From contig CACMQL010000018.1 of NCBI GenBank assembly GCA_902615835.1, forward strand, positions 1-34,807: a stretch of 34,807 bases of DNA. Direction: 5' to 3'. Source of the DNA: an uncultured Verrucomicrobiota bacterium (lineage in GTDB: Bacteria; Verrucomicrobiota; Verrucomicrobiia; Opitutales; Seribacteraceae). A model generated the notes under the pieces. That model had not been told where the DNA came from. It searched no databases and was given only the letters and a program-made list of their open reading frames with translations. Positions 1 to 8,435 of the stretch are shown piece by piece. The position numbers and the translations under genes are program-made. Each line of letters starts with the position of its first letter. The first letter of the stretch is position 1.

Positions 1-356
1 TTGGATACCTGCCGCCGGCAGTCGCTCACAATGACTTCATTTTCGCGGTTCTTGCAGAAGAGTGGGGTTTGATTGGCAGTGTATTTGCTTTATTTGCCTA
101 TGCAGTCATCATATTTGGCTGCCTTAAAGCAGCCTCTAAGTCTGCGGACATGTTTGGTCGTTTGCTTGCCTCAAGCATTGCCGTCTTACTGATGGTTCAT
201 CTTTTCGTGAATGTGGGAATGACCCTGGGTGTAACGCCTATAACTGGGTTGCCTCTTCCATTTATGAGTTACGGTGGGTCATTTGTTGTTACCTGTTTCC
301 TGATGATGGGAGTGGTACAGAGTGTATATCGACACAGAAAGGAATTTCTTACATGA
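1..356 (+). CDS. rodA: RodA-like SEDS peptidoglycan glycosyltransferase, 3' end only
   Basis: The C-terminal part of a SEDS-family membrane protein, which polymerises lipid II into peptidoglycan during elongation. The frame is open from base 3 and ends at TGA 354-356, so the start lies upstream of the window. The translation contains AHNDFIFAVLAEEWG, close to the RodA form of the conserved HTDFIFAVLAEE loop, and later TGLPLPFMSYGGS, the conserved SEDS loop before the last transmembrane helix. Hydrophobic helices lie between and after these motifs. RodA is preferred over FtsW because of the AEEWG wording and the non-divisome neighbours; FtsW is not fully excluded. RNase E/G follows 61 bp downstream on the same strand. 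Confidence 0.88.
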   Translation, partial: GYLPPAVAHNDFIFAVLAEEWGLIGSVFALFAYAVIIFGCLKAASKSADMFGRLLASSIAVLLMVHLFVNVGMTLGVTPITGLPLPFMSYGGSFVVTCFLMMGVVQSVYRHRKEFLT

Positions 357-417
357 ATCAAAAGAAAGAATTCTTTTTGTTGAGGGTTGCATGGCAGATT
401 GATCAACTCCAACTATT

Positions 418-2193
418 ATGGCACGAAAACCAAGAACTCGAAACCGCTCTTCCCGTAAGCATCGAAGGCCTTCTTTCCAAACCGAACATTCATCCGATGA
501 AAATGACCTGAGTTCTTCTCCGAAGGAACCTAAGCCTGTTCATATTGATAAGGCAAAACTTCGCGAGGATTCACTCCTGCGGGCCAAGAAAAGACCCATT
601 CGCGAGCGAATACTAGCCTTCTTTCGTGGTGAAAAAAACCAAGACTACAAAGAGCTAATTATTAATACAGAAGCTCTTGAAAGAAGGGTTGCACGGATTG
701 AAAATGGCATTTTGCAAGGTTTCGATGTGGAGAGGCTAGATGAAGAGAGAATGGTTGGAGCGATTTTCAAGGGCCAGGTGCAAAATCTCGAACCTGGATT
801 GAAAGCTGCCTTTGTCGATATCGGTCAGGATAAAAACGCATTTTTACATTATTGGGATATGCTCCCAGGTGCGAATAATGATCCTTCCATCGAAATTGTT
901 CGTGAAAATAAGAAAAAGAATTCTTCCAAAAATGAAGTAAATTCAATCAAAGACATCCCCAAGGCCTTCCCCATTGGTGCCGAAATCGTAGTTCAGATCA
1001 CCAAGGCACAGATCGGAAGCAAGGGTCCCCGGACCACCACTAACTTGTCTTTACCTGGTCGGTTTCTTGTGCTCATGCCCTATGCGGGACAGTGCGGTAT
1101 TTCCAGAAAAATTGAAGAAAAGTCGGAGAGAAATCGTCTGAAAGGGATTATATCCAATTTATCTCTTAGGGAAGGCATGGGCGTGATCATCAGAACAGCT
1201 GGTCAGAATAAACCGGAACGTTTCTTCATTCGCGATCTTAATCTCTTGCTTCAGCAATGGGACGAGATTGAGGCAAGAATGAAGTCTCATGATTGCCCCT
1301 CTTTTCTCTATCAGGAACCGGACCTTATTGGGCTTACCGCCAGAGATTTCCTGACGGATGATGTGGACCGCGTGCAAGTTGATAAGAAAGAAGATTATGA
1401 TCGCCTGATCGATACCATTCAACGAATTTCACCCAAATCAAAATCCAAGGTTTCTTACTTTAATGAAGAGATTCCCATTTTTGAGCGGTTCAATGTAGAG
1501 CGTCAGATTGAGCAAACCTTTATGCGTAGGGTACTTCTGCCATCGGGTGGAGAAATTGTTATGGAAGAGACCGAAGCCCTCGTTTCAATCGATGTGAACA
1601 CCGGAAGCCATAAGGGTAATCGCAAGGACGGAAAAAACTTTATCTTGCAAGCAAATATTGAGGCAGCCGCGGAGGTGGCCCGTCAAATGAGATTGAGAAA
1701 TCTAGGTGGGTTGGTGATTGTTGATTTTATTGACATGAAAAACAAAAGCGACCAACGCAAAGTTTTTCAAAAGATGAAAGCCTCTATGGCTGAGGACAAG
1801 GCAAAGCACAATATTTTACCGATTTCCCAACTCGGTATTATGCAGATTACCCGGCAACGCCATGATGAGAGCAACTCCAGTGGAATCTACGAACCATGTC
1901 CTTATTGTGTTGGGAGAGGTATCGTAAAGTCACCCAAATCTGTTAGCATTGAAATACAAAGAAAACTTTCAAGCATCGTGAGGAGATTTAGGCTGGAAAT
2001 GGAGACTTCTGATCTAAAATTGAAAGTATTCCTGCATCCTGGAGTGCTAAGAAGATTAAGAGGACCTGATGCAAAACTCTTGGAACGAATAGAAAAGAAT
2101 TATGAGGTTCAGCTTAGTTTTGAAAGTTCGGATTCTTTTCATATGGAAAACTTTAAATTTGTGGATGAAAGTTCGGGAAAAGAAGTTCGATAA
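418..2193 (+). CDS. rng: Ribonuclease E/G family endoribonuclease
   Basis: Endoribonuclease of the RNase E/G family, which processes rRNA and tRNA precursors and mRNA. A basic, low-complexity N-terminus (about residues 1-75) precedes the S1 RNA-binding region (about 95-210), seen as [23 protein letters not shown]; this has a charged insert near 150-180. The DNase I-like catalytic part carries SIDVNTG (D392) and VIVDFIDM (D436), matching the metal-binding aspartates of the family. CPYCVGRG (C494, C497) is the Zn-link motif, followed by a short C-terminal domain. At 591 aa it is longer than E. coli RNase G because of the N-terminal extension, and it lacks the long C-terminal scaffold of E. coli RNase E. 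It is adjacent to rodA; glycerate kinase begins 9 bp after its stop. Confidence 0.95.
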   Translation: MARKPRTRNRSSRKHRRPSFQTEHSSDENDLSSSPKEPKPVHIDKAKLREDSLLRAKKRPIRERILAFFRGEKNQDYKELIINTEALERRVARIENGILQGFDVERLDEERMVGAIFKGQVQNLEPGLKAAFVDIGQDKNAFLHYWDMLPGANNDPSIEIVRENKKKNSSKNEVNSIKDIPKAFPIGAEIVVQITKAQIGSKGPRTTTNLSLPGRFLVLMPYAGQCGISRKIEEKSERNRLKGIISNLSLREGMGVIIRTAGQNKPERFFIRDLNLLLQQWDEIEARMKSHDCPSFLYQEPDLIGLTARDFLTDDVDRVQVDKKEDYDRLIDTIQRISPKSKSKVSYFNEEIPIFERFNVERQIEQTFMRRVLLPSGGEIVMEETEALVSIDVNTGSHKGNRKDGKNFILQANIEAAAEVARQMRLRNLGGLVIVDFIDMKNKSDQRKVFQKMKASMAEDKAKHNILPISQLGIMQITRQRHDESNSSGIYEPCPYCVGRGIVKSPKSVSIEIQRKLSSIVRRFRLEMETSDLKLKVFLHPGVLRRLRGPDAKLLERIEKNYEVQLSFESSDSFHMENFKFVDESSGKEVR

Positions 2194-2202
2194 CTTACAA
2201 GT

Positions 2203-3387
2203 ATGGCTAATTTCCTTGTAGCTTGTGATAAGTGCAAGGGGTCGCTTTCTGCATTTGAGGTTTGCAGTCTTGCAAAATCTGTTCTGCAGCAACGTTTCCC
2301 TGGTAGCCAAATTGTGGAGGTTCCATTAACGGATGGGGGAGAAGGTTTTACAGATATTTTAACCTGCGGAGCCACAGGTCTTTTTCACCCAATCAAGGTA
2401 AAAGATTCCATAGGGAATCAAAAGCAAGCTAAAATCGGCCTTTGTGAAATAGCCAAGCTTCCCGCTTCTGTGACACAAGCTCTAGAACTTCCATCATCCG
2501 GAAAATTAGCCATTGTGGAAATGGCACAGTCAGCCGGTCTCGCAGATTTGACCAGTGATCAGAGAAACCCTTGGCAAACTTCGACCTACGGGGTTGGACA
2601 AATGTTACTGGAAGCAGCAAGACTGGGAGTGGATGCCATCCTTCTGGGAATTGGTGGAAGTTCAACCAATGATATTGGTCTGGGTGCTTTGCATGCCCTT
2701 GGCTTATCGATCAAAAATGAGAAGCAGGAGGAAATCCCTTTCCCTAGCCCTTCGACCTGGACAAATATCCGTGAACTTGGCCCGGAAAGCCTTAGTGATT
2801 TGCCTCCAATACGAATTGCTTGTGATGTAGAAAATCAATTGCTCGGAGAATTCGGGGCAACTGCACATTATGGTCCGCAAAAGGGTTTACCCAAAAGTGA
2901 AATTGGCCTTTTCGAATCTGAAATCAAAGATCTGCTTAATTTACTGAAACCAAAAGAGCCCAAAACTTTTGACTTAGCCAAAGCCAACGGGAGTGGGGCA
3001 GCAGGAGGAATGGGTTTCGGGCTTTCTCTTTTTTATGAGGTTTCGCTTGTCCAGGGATTTCAACTAATCAGCTCTTGGTTCGAGATCGAAAAAAAAATAA
3101 AAAAGGCAGATTTCGTGATCACCGCAGAAGGAAGATTCGATCAAACTTCCATGGATGGAAAAGGTCCTTATGAAATCGTAAAGGTCGCACAACAAAATTC
3201 AACCCAATCCTTGGTCATTGCAGGTTCCGTTGATGATAAAGTTGCGGTGCAGCTTTCTAAAAATTTTCCTGATTGCAGTTTTATTTCTTTTGGCAGAAGT
3301 GATTGGACAATGGAGAAAAATCTATCCTGTGCCCGTGAGAATTTCCTCAGCACTTTGTTGAAATACCCATTTTCTGATTTAATCTAA
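2203..3387 (+). CDS. Glycerate kinase (GlxK/GarK type)
   Basis: Phosphorylates D-glycerate with ATP. It belongs to the glycerate kinase type I family (Pfam Gly_kinase). Visible motifs: CDKCKGSLSA near residues 8-17 (family form DSFKGS), PLTDGGEG at 41-48, LLGIGGSSTNDIG at 147-159, and a GSGAAGGMGFGL stretch near 262-273 typical of the nucleotide-binding half. The 394-aa length is normal. The start codon is 9 bp after the RNase E/G stop, so co-transcription is likely. The exact product (2- or 3-phosphoglycerate) cannot be told from the sequence. Confidence 0.93.
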   Translation: MANFLVACDKCKGSLSAFEVCSLAKSVLQQRFPGSQIVEVPLTDGGEGFTDILTCGATGLFHPIKVKDSIGNQKQAKIGLCEIAKLPASVTQALELPSSGKLAIVEMAQSAGLADLTSDQRNPWQTSTYGVGQMLLEAARLGVDAILLGIGGSSTNDIGLGALHALGLSIKNEKQEEIPFPSPSTWTNIRELGPESLSDLPPIRIACDVENQLLGEFGATAHYGPQKGLPKSEIGLFESEIKDLLNLLKPKEPKTFDLAKANGSGAAGGMGFGLSLFYEVSLVQGFQLISSWFEIEKKIKKADFVITAEGRFDQTSMDGKGPYEIVKVAQQNSTQSLVIAGSVDDKVAVQLSKNFPDCSFISFGRSDWTMEKNLSCARENFLSTLLKYPFSDLI

Positions 3388-3400
3388 TTTCATCTACAAC

Positions 3401-3973
3401 ATGAATAAAGAGATTAGGTTCAGAAGAATTCGAAGACTAAAGAAATGGATGCGACCCTTGCCTCGTAGGTCCAATATTCACCGGTATCCAGTTTTAAAGT
3501 GGTTTTCTAATTTTGCTTATGAGCGTTCCTTCCTTTGGACTTTTCGCAGAAAAACAATTGTCCCTGCTCTTTTTTGGGGGGTATGGATTGCCATGCTTCC
3601 CATTGTTGGGCTACAAATGGTGGTGGTTTTTTTTCTGGCTTTGTTGGTGAGGGCGAATTTACCAATTATCATTGCCCTGCAATGGATTTCAAACCCTTTC
3701 AGTATGGGGCCAATCTATTTCGCAGATTATCAGATCGGAATGATTTTTTTGCGTTTGTTCGGGATTGATTACGAACGAAATAAGCTACTCAGTGCAAATT
3801 TTAATTGGGCGGAATTTTCTTGGGCTGATCTTAAAAATTTGCTCGATACCTTTCCGCCCATGTTTGTTGGAGGTTCCGTTATTGGCATTTCATTGGGTGT
3901 CGTTTCAGTATTTCTTTACAAGGTGGTTTCTAAAACATACAAAAATGAAAATGATGATTCTAAATTTCTTTAA
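3401..3973 (+). CDS. DUF2062 membrane protein
   Basis: Small integral membrane protein of 190 aa matching the DUF2062 pattern: a basic N-terminus, then a hydrophobic segment around residues 50-85 containing ALFWGVWIAMLPIVGLQMV, a polar loop with the ISNPFSMGPIYFADYQIG signature, and a final membrane segment near 155-178. The function of DUF2062 is not established; relatives are often fused to or next to cell-envelope genes. It starts 13 bp after glycerate kinase, and its last 29 bases overlap the preferred start of the downstream NamZ gene, which suggests translational coupling. Confidence 0.85.
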   Translation: MNKEIRFRRIRRLKKWMRPLPRRSNIHRYPVLKWFSNFAYERSFLWTFRRKTIVPALFWGVWIAMLPIVGLQMVVVFFLALLVRANLPIIIALQWISNPFSMGPIYFADYQIGMIFLRLFGIDYERNKLLSANFNWAEFSWADLKNLLDTFPPMFVGGSVIGISLGVVSVFLYKVVSKTYKNENDDSKFL

Positions 3974-5228
3974 ACCTCGCCTCCCAGCCAGTGTAACTTT
4001 TTGGATCACTATATCTTGTTTTTTGAGTTGCAACCTTCAAGTTGAGGCCAGGTTTTCTTTGGGTATTGATTACCTGGAGGAGACAAACTTCTCCATTTTG
4101 AAAGGGAAAAAAGTCGGTCTTCTGACTCATCCGGCCGGACTCAACAGTAAGGGTATCAGCACAGTTGATGTACTTCGAAGAACTTCACAGGTTGATTTGC
4201 TCGCGTTATTTGGGCCTGAACATGGAATATACGGAAATGAAAAAGCCGCGGTCCCGGTGGAAGATAGAATTGATCAAAGAACCGGTTTACCTGTCTATTC
4301 GCTTTATGGAAAGTATAGAAAACCAACCGCAAACATGCTTGCTAAGATAGATAGCTTGGTGATCGATCTACAGGATGTTGGGGTACGATGTTACACCTAC
4401 ATCAGTTGTATGCGCTATGCGATGGAAGCATGCTTTGAAGAAGGTGTGCAAGTAGTCGTTCTGGATCGTCCAAACCCCTTGGGTGGAATTAAGCTGGCTG
4501 GTCCGATGATTGATGAGAAGTGGATGAGTTATGTGGGGGCTTTCCCCATGCCTTTTGTTCATGCAATGACTATTGGGGAAATTGCACTCTGGTCTAAAAA
4601 AGTAAGTGGAATTTTAAACATCTCTGAAAAAGCGAGGAAGGCAGGCCAATTGGCAATTGTACCCATGAAAAATTGGCGTAGATCCATGACATGGCCCCAA
4701 ACGGGTCTTACATGGATCCCGACATCTCCCAATATTCCGAGTTTGGACGCGGTTGCAGGATACCCCATGACCGGTCTGGGTGCCCAAATGGGAAAATTTA
4801 AACATGGCATAGGTACTCCACAGCCTTTCCGTTTTTTAACTTTTGAAGGGAAAAAACCAGCCGAATTAAAAAGTGCATTGGATGCCTTTCATCTCGGAGG
4901 TCTGTCATTTCAGATTAGGACTTTTAAAAATAGCGCAGGTAGAAATATTGATGGAGTTTATATTGTGCTTATGGACTGGAACAAGTGGCGTCCTACTGAA
5001 CTTGCATTTTATATGATGAAGTTGTCTGCCCGATGGGAAACCCCTAGCCCTTTTACTCAGGCGAAAGAATCAGAAATAACTCTATTTAATAAACATGTCG
5101 GGTCCACTGCATGGTGGAGTCATTTGTTTGAAAACGGGGCAGTCTGTGAACCTCAAAAGTTTTTGACAAAATGGGACATGGATTCCGAGGCGTTTCGAAC
5201 CCGGGTTTCAAAATATTATCTTTATTAA
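3945..5228 (+). CDS. namZ: NamZ-type exo-beta-N-acetylmuramidase (DUF1343, GH171)
   Basis: DUF1343 family. Characterised members release N-acetylmuramic acid from the non-reducing end of peptidoglycan fragments. The N-terminus (MKMMILNFFK, then a hydrophobic stretch ending FLSC) looks like an export signal, possibly a lipoprotein one with a non-canonical lipobox at C29. Family motifs follow: KKVGLLTHPAGLNSKG near 55-70, LFGPEHGIYG near 88-97, DLQDVGVRCYTY near 141-152, DRPNPLGG and PMPFVHAMTIGE. The open frame extends back to 3765, but that part is DUF2062 coding sequence in another frame, so ATG 3945 is chosen (427 aa). It ends the rodA-rng side cluster and fits a role in wall turnover or recycling. 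Confidence 0.88.
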   Translation: MKMMILNFFKPRLPASVTFWITISCFLSCNLQVEARFSLGIDYLEETNFSILKGKKVGLLTHPAGLNSKGISTVDVLRRTSQVDLLALFGPEHGIYGNEKAAVPVEDRIDQRTGLPVYSLYGKYRKPTANMLAKIDSLVIDLQDVGVRCYTYISCMRYAMEACFEEGVQVVVLDRPNPLGGIKLAGPMIDEKWMSYVGAFPMPFVHAMTIGEIALWSKKVSGILNISEKARKAGQLAIVPMKNWRRSMTWPQTGLTWIPTSPNIPSLDAVAGYPMTGLGAQMGKFKHGIGTPQPFRFLTFEGKKPAELKSALDAFHLGGLSFQIRTFKNSAGRNIDGVYIVLMDWNKWRPTELAFYMMKLSARWETPSPFTQAKESEITLFNKHVGSTAWWSHLFENGAVCEPQKFLTKWDMDSEAFRTRVSKYYLY

Positions 5229-5248
5229 AAATTCACCGAGACGAGATT

Positions 5249-5722
5249 TTACCGCAGAAAATCGTCGTGAGATAACACATTTATGTTATGGCTGCGAAGA
5301 GCTTCTTCTGCGGTGTCCTGATCTTCCATTGCAATGGCCAATACGGGCCTGCCATTGGGTTGATGCAAAAAAGAATAGACATAATGGATATTGATTTCAG
5401 CACCCAGTAAGGATTGCGTGACTTGTTGAATTGAATCTTCATTAGAAACTTCCACAGCCAAGACATTTCTCTCAGTAAAGGCAATTGATTGCGATTTGAG
5501 CAGGCGGGCCAAGTCTTTCGGGTAATTTGGAATTAGCCGGATGACAGCGGAATCAGTCGTGTCCAAAACAGAGATGGCGAGAATATGGATATCCACCTCC
5601 TTAAGCATTGAAATCAAATCATTGAGCCATCCGACTTTATGTTCGGCGTAGATCACAAATTGCCTGATTAAGTCCAAGCCCGGACTCTTCAAGGTTAGGG
5701 ATCCATCAAATTCGTCACTCAT
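5249..5722 (-). CDS. Tandem ACT-domain regulatory protein
   Basis: Small protein with two ACT folds. The first half (IRQFVIYAEHKVGWLNDLISML, then a strand with ISVLDTTDSAVIRL) and the second half (VLAVEVSNEDSIQQVTQSLLGAEINIHYVYSF) each show the beta-alpha-beta pattern. ACT pairs usually bind amino acids and regulate metabolism; no enzyme domain is attached here. The frame is open to a TTG at 5791 (180 aa), but ATG 5722 (157 aa) is preferred because the ACT fold begins soon after it; neither start has a good Shine-Dalgarno sequence. It is transcribed toward namZ (convergent) and away from the Sel1 gene. The ligand is unknown. Confidence 0.8.
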   Translation of the reverse strand: MSDEFDGSLTLKSPGLDLIRQFVIYAEHKVGWLNDLISMLKEVDIHILAISVLDTTDSAVIRLIPNYPKDLARLLKSQSIAFTERNVLAVEVSNEDSIQQVTQSLLGAEINIHYVYSFLHQPNGRPVLAIAMEDQDTAEEALRSHNINVLSHDDFLR

Positions 5723-5823
5723 AAGAGGGGAAGTGGAAGTAATCCCTTTTCCGCTCGCAAAGTCATTGATCCTGTGAGTGTATTCTTGCAACCTTCTTTT
5801 AATACATGCATGAAAGGGTAGTT

Positions 5824-7305
5824 ATGAAGTCAGTTTGGTCTATATTATACTTTCTCCTTATTTGTACGCTAAATCAAGTTCAATATGGACAGAACTCGGA
5901 AGGGACCCGATGGGTTCTATCTGATCTTGACACACTAAAAGAGGCTTCTTCGCAGAATGATCCCTTTGCTCAGGCGTTTCTCGCCCTGGCTTATGTTCAT
6001 GGAGATAAAGGTCTTAATATTTCAATGGAAAATGCTCACAAGTTGGCAAGGATTTCCGCAGACTCCGGTCATTGGTTGGGGCTTTTTGCCCTTGGCTATC
6101 TGCATCGATTTGAGCCTCTGGGGCCTAACCTAGAGGAAGTGAGAATACGGTATCTTGAGGCTTTTCAAGACCCTGACGGTCAAATGGTAAAGTTGGCTGC
6201 GAGAAAAGATCCAATCGCTTCTTATGTGCTGGGGGAGATTTTCACTTCCGATGAGGTCAGACCCGATGTCGTACCTGATCTACAATTGGCTGCACGCCAT
6301 TATGAAATTTCGAGTCAAGGCGGTTACCAACCTGCCAGCGTCCAATTTGCCCTTTTCAAACTCCATGCAATTGTTGAAGAAGGTATGGGTATCCAAAGGG
6401 ATGCTAAAGTTGGAATCAATCTTCTTGAACAAGCTTCCAGGCAAAAGCTTCCTGCCGCACATCATTATCTGGGAAGATCATACTTTAAAGGGGATGGGGT
6501 TAAAAGTGATTTGGAAATGGCGTTGGTTCATTTTCAGGCAGCGGCCGATCGTGGTTATGGTTTATCACAACTAACCGTGGCAGATTTTTATGCCTACGGA
6601 GTGACTGGGCCTCCCAAAGTTGATATCGCACTTCGGTATGCTCGGTTAGCACTAAATTATAATGAGGCAAGTGCATTGGAAAAGATTGGTGAGTATCAAA
6701 AAATTCTCTCGGGAGACTCGAATGTTTCTTCAGCCAGATCATCGCCAGAGCCGCCTACATTTGATACAAACGCTAATGATGATATTCCGGAGCCACCAAA
6801 AACTCGCAATGATTTGGTGTTAATTGCTCCTGCTGTTCCAGAAGCCATTCGATTGCCTTCGCCTTATGCAGCAGATTCCTTCCAAAACTTCCCTAATGTA
6901 ACAAATAATCCTCTCACATCAGAAATTCCTAGCACGAGTAATTTTGAGGCTGCGAACACCGTCACTCCCACTGATGAAGGTAATTCGATTGCCAATTTAC
7001 AAGGATCCAGCCCTTCACCGGCTTCTTCTGGAATGGCTTATCAAGAAATTTGTGAATCAGCTAAGAAGCTTTATTGGGGACGGGGTGTACAAGTGGATTA
7101 TCTGGGAGCACATAAATACTTTACAGAATCTGCCAACGGTGGAAATGCGGAAGCGGCTAGATATTTAGGAATAATGTACCTCAGAGGTAAGGGTGTGAGA
7201 AAAAATCTGCAAACGTCAGTCGACTGGTTTGAAAAAGCAGCGAAAGGCGGAGATCCCCTGGCCCAAAAAAATTTAGTTACCATCAAATCGATGATAAAAA
7301 AGTAA
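5824..7305 (+). CDS. Secreted Sel1-like repeat protein
   Basis: Begins with a signal peptide (MKSVWSILYFLLICTLNQVQ). Sel1-like repeats are present in two blocks: about residues 40-290, including HHYLGRSYFKGDGVKSDLEMALVHF, written here only in part as YFKGDGVKSDLEMAL, and a C-terminal block from about 405 with YLGIMYLRGKGVRKN. A roughly 100-residue linker rich in Pro, Ser, Thr and Asn separates them. Sel1 repeats form alpha-solenoids that bind partner proteins. ATG 5824 is chosen over ATG 5806 because a GAAAGGG sequence lies just upstream of it. No catalytic domain is visible. This is the last intact gene before the island. Confidence 0.85.
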   Translation: MKSVWSILYFLLICTLNQVQYGQNSEGTRWVLSDLDTLKEASSQNDPFAQAFLALAYVHGDKGLNISMENAHKLARISADSGHWLGLFALGYLHRFEPLGPNLEEVRIRYLEAFQDPDGQMVKLAARKDPIASYVLGEIFTSDEVRPDVVPDLQLAARHYEISSQGGYQPASVQFALFKLHAIVEEGMGIQRDAKVGINLLEQASRQKLPAAHHYLGRSYFKGDGVKSDLEMALVHFQAAADRGYGLSQLTVADFYAYGVTGPPKVDIALRYARLALNYNEASALEKIGEYQKILSGDSNVSSARSSPEPPTFDTNANDDIPEPPKTRNDLVLIAPAVPEAIRLPSPYAADSFQNFPNVTNNPLTSEIPSTSNFEAANTVTPTDEGNSIANLQGSSPSPASSGMAYQEICESAKKLYWGRGVQVDYLGAHKYFTESANGGNAEAARYLGIMYLRGKGVRKNLQTSVDWFEKAAKGGDPLAQKNLVTIKSMIKK

Positions 7306-7327
7306 TTTGCCAGCGTGTGTTTTATGT

Positions 7328-7356
7328 TTTACCTAAACGCATCAAATCATTACTAA
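7328..7356 (+). promoter_or_regulatory. Probable native tRNA-Ser promoter, now stranded at the island's left end
   Basis: TTTACC (7328-7333), a 17-bp spacer and TACTAA (7351-7356) end 9 bp before the orphan tRNA 5' half at 7366. This is where a tRNA promoter should lie. Before integration it would have driven the tRNA-Ser gene; it would now transcribe a half tRNA into the island. Boxes were identified by eye. Confidence 0.45.
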
Positions 7357-7364
7357 TAAAGTAT

Positions 7365-7407
7365 TGGAGAGATGGCAGAGTGGTCGAATGCGCTGGTTTG
7401 CTAAACC
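7365..7407 (+). repeat. attL: 43-bp direct repeat, 5' half of tRNA-Ser(GCU)
   Basis: Identical over 43 bp to 15472-15514. It covers the first 42 nt of tRNA-Ser plus one upstream base, through the anticodon loop and three bases of the 3' anticodon-stem strand. After 7407 the sequence diverges, so no 3' half, T arm or CCA is present. This is a truncated, non-functional tRNA copy left by integration. Confidence 0.95.
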
Positions 7408-7449
7408 TACTAGTAATTTTGCTAAAGTCCGCTTTCCCTCTTGTTTACT

Positions 7450-7481
7450 GATAACTTTGAAAAGAGTTGTTGCGAGTTATC
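7450..7481. repeat. Inverted repeat in the left attachment arm
   Basis: GATAACT (7450-7456) and AGTTATC (7475-7481) are perfect inverted arms around an 18-bp spacer, between the 43-bp core and the tandem arm repeat. It may be a binding site for an accessory factor, or chance in AT-rich DNA. Confidence 0.35.
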
Positions 7482-7499
7482 TCAGTTGTATGCTTAATT

Positions 7500-7521
7500 T
7501 TGGTGGCGGATTGGTGGCGGA
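7500..7521. repeat. Left tandem 11-bp repeat, candidate integrase arm site
   Basis: Two exact copies of TTGGTGGCGGA at 7500-7510 and 7511-7521, about 92 bp inside the left core. The right end has two copies of a related 11-mer with the same period and orientation (15399-15420). Tandem repeats on both sides of a core are typical arm-type binding sites of lambda-family integrases. Confidence 0.65.
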
Positions 7522-7562
7522 ATAAGCGAGATTATCATAAGGTGCTACATTTCCTTTTTAAT

Positions 7563-8063
7563 TCACACTTTCAAGCAATCTACTGTCTCTTTCCAATCAT
7601 TCAGCATAGCCTTCGCTTTTTCAGAGTGTACCTCAACTATCGTTTTTTTGCTACCACTTGAATTTGAATAGCTGATTGCATTTATATGAGTATCGAACTT
7701 TTTCATAATTTTATTATGTAAGGCATCATACTCAGCATCACTAGTACCTATGTCGTGATGTATTTCGCTAAATTGGTTAAAGTAGTCGATTGCTTTCTTA
7801 AAAGAGTTATCTGCTAAACCGAAAGCACCATCTGCTGATTGTGCTTTTACATTACTATTACCAAAACCGATATTATCCATTAAATAGTCGTCTGCTCTTT
7901 TTAGCCTCTTTCGAGCTTTAAGCATATTTTGGTGAATTTCATCGATAGGATTCTTTCTAACTTTTCGAGATTGCCACCAAACTGACCAAACAGTGAAAGA
8001 GATGCACCCGACAAAAAAAAGCATTTTCTCACCTTCGCTTAACACTGCAAGAACTGTGACCAT
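7563..8063 (-). CDS. Hypothetical membrane-anchored helical protein (island operon, third gene)
   Basis: 166 aa, no family recognised. One N-terminal transmembrane segment (about residues 13-30, MLFFVGCISFTVWSVWW) is followed by a basic stretch and a long, probably helical cytoplasmic domain rich in Lys, Asp and Asn. The orientation with the tail inside the cell is inferred from the positive residues after the segment. Its ATG directly follows the TAA of the preceding gene (TAA at 8066-8064, ATG at 8063-8061), so the genes are almost certainly translated as a unit. It is the last gene of the operon and ends about 155 bp from the island's left core. Confidence 0.7.
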   Translation of the reverse strand: MVTVLAVLSEGEKMLFFVGCISFTVWSVWWQSRKVRKNPIDEIHQNMLKARKRLKRADDYLMDNIGFGNSNVKAQSADGAFGLADNSFKKAIDYFNQFSEIHHDIGTSDAEYDALHNKIMKKFDTHINAISYSNSSGSKKTIVEVHSEKAKAMLNDWKETVDCLKV

Positions 8064-8435
8064 TTAAAACTTACTATTTTTTTTCTCTTTCTTCTTACCT
8101 TGTATTTTATCAACGGCTACACCTTTGAGCCACTCTTCGACGATAACGGTAACAATACCACTTTTTAGGGTATCTTTACCAAAGCTCACAAGACCTCTAA
8201 TCAATGGATAAAGAAACATAAGAGGGGTAACGGTAGCTATTAGAGTTATTGCAAAGCCTACCGCTATTTCTGAGGCGAGTAAAATTATACCAGTAGTAAT
8301 GCTTACTATACCGCACCATATAAAAACACTAATTTTTACTCTCTTAGTTTTACCGATGATGCGACTACCCTCGCTATCGTATTCGTCTATTTCTTCAGTA
8401 AACATAGATAAGGCTACTCCATAGTCTTTCGCCAT
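8064..8435 (-). CDS. Hypothetical two-TM membrane protein (island operon, second gene)
   Basis: 123 aa, no family recognised. A polar, acidic N-terminus (about 1-30) leads to two adjacent transmembrane helices (about 32-54 and 56-78, separated by a short turn), then an amphipathic stretch and a very basic Lys-rich tail ending KKKEKKNSKF. The first ATG (8435) overlaps the previous gene by 22 bp. A second ATG at 8405, preceded by GGAG, would avoid the overlap and give a 113-aa protein; the sequence does not decide. The short-loop hairpin plus basic tail suggests that both ends are cytoplasmic. Confidence 0.7.
   Translation of the reverse strand: MAKDYGVALSMFTEEIDEYDSEGSRIIGKTKRVKISVFIWCGIVSITTGIILLASEIAVGFAITLIATVTPLMFLYPLIRGLVSFGKDTLKSGIVTVIVEEWLKGVAVDKIQGKKKEKKNSKF

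Noticed and set aside
3765-3944. Longer N-terminus for NamZ
   Set aside because: This part is DUF2062 coding sequence in another frame; ATG 3945 begins an export signal.
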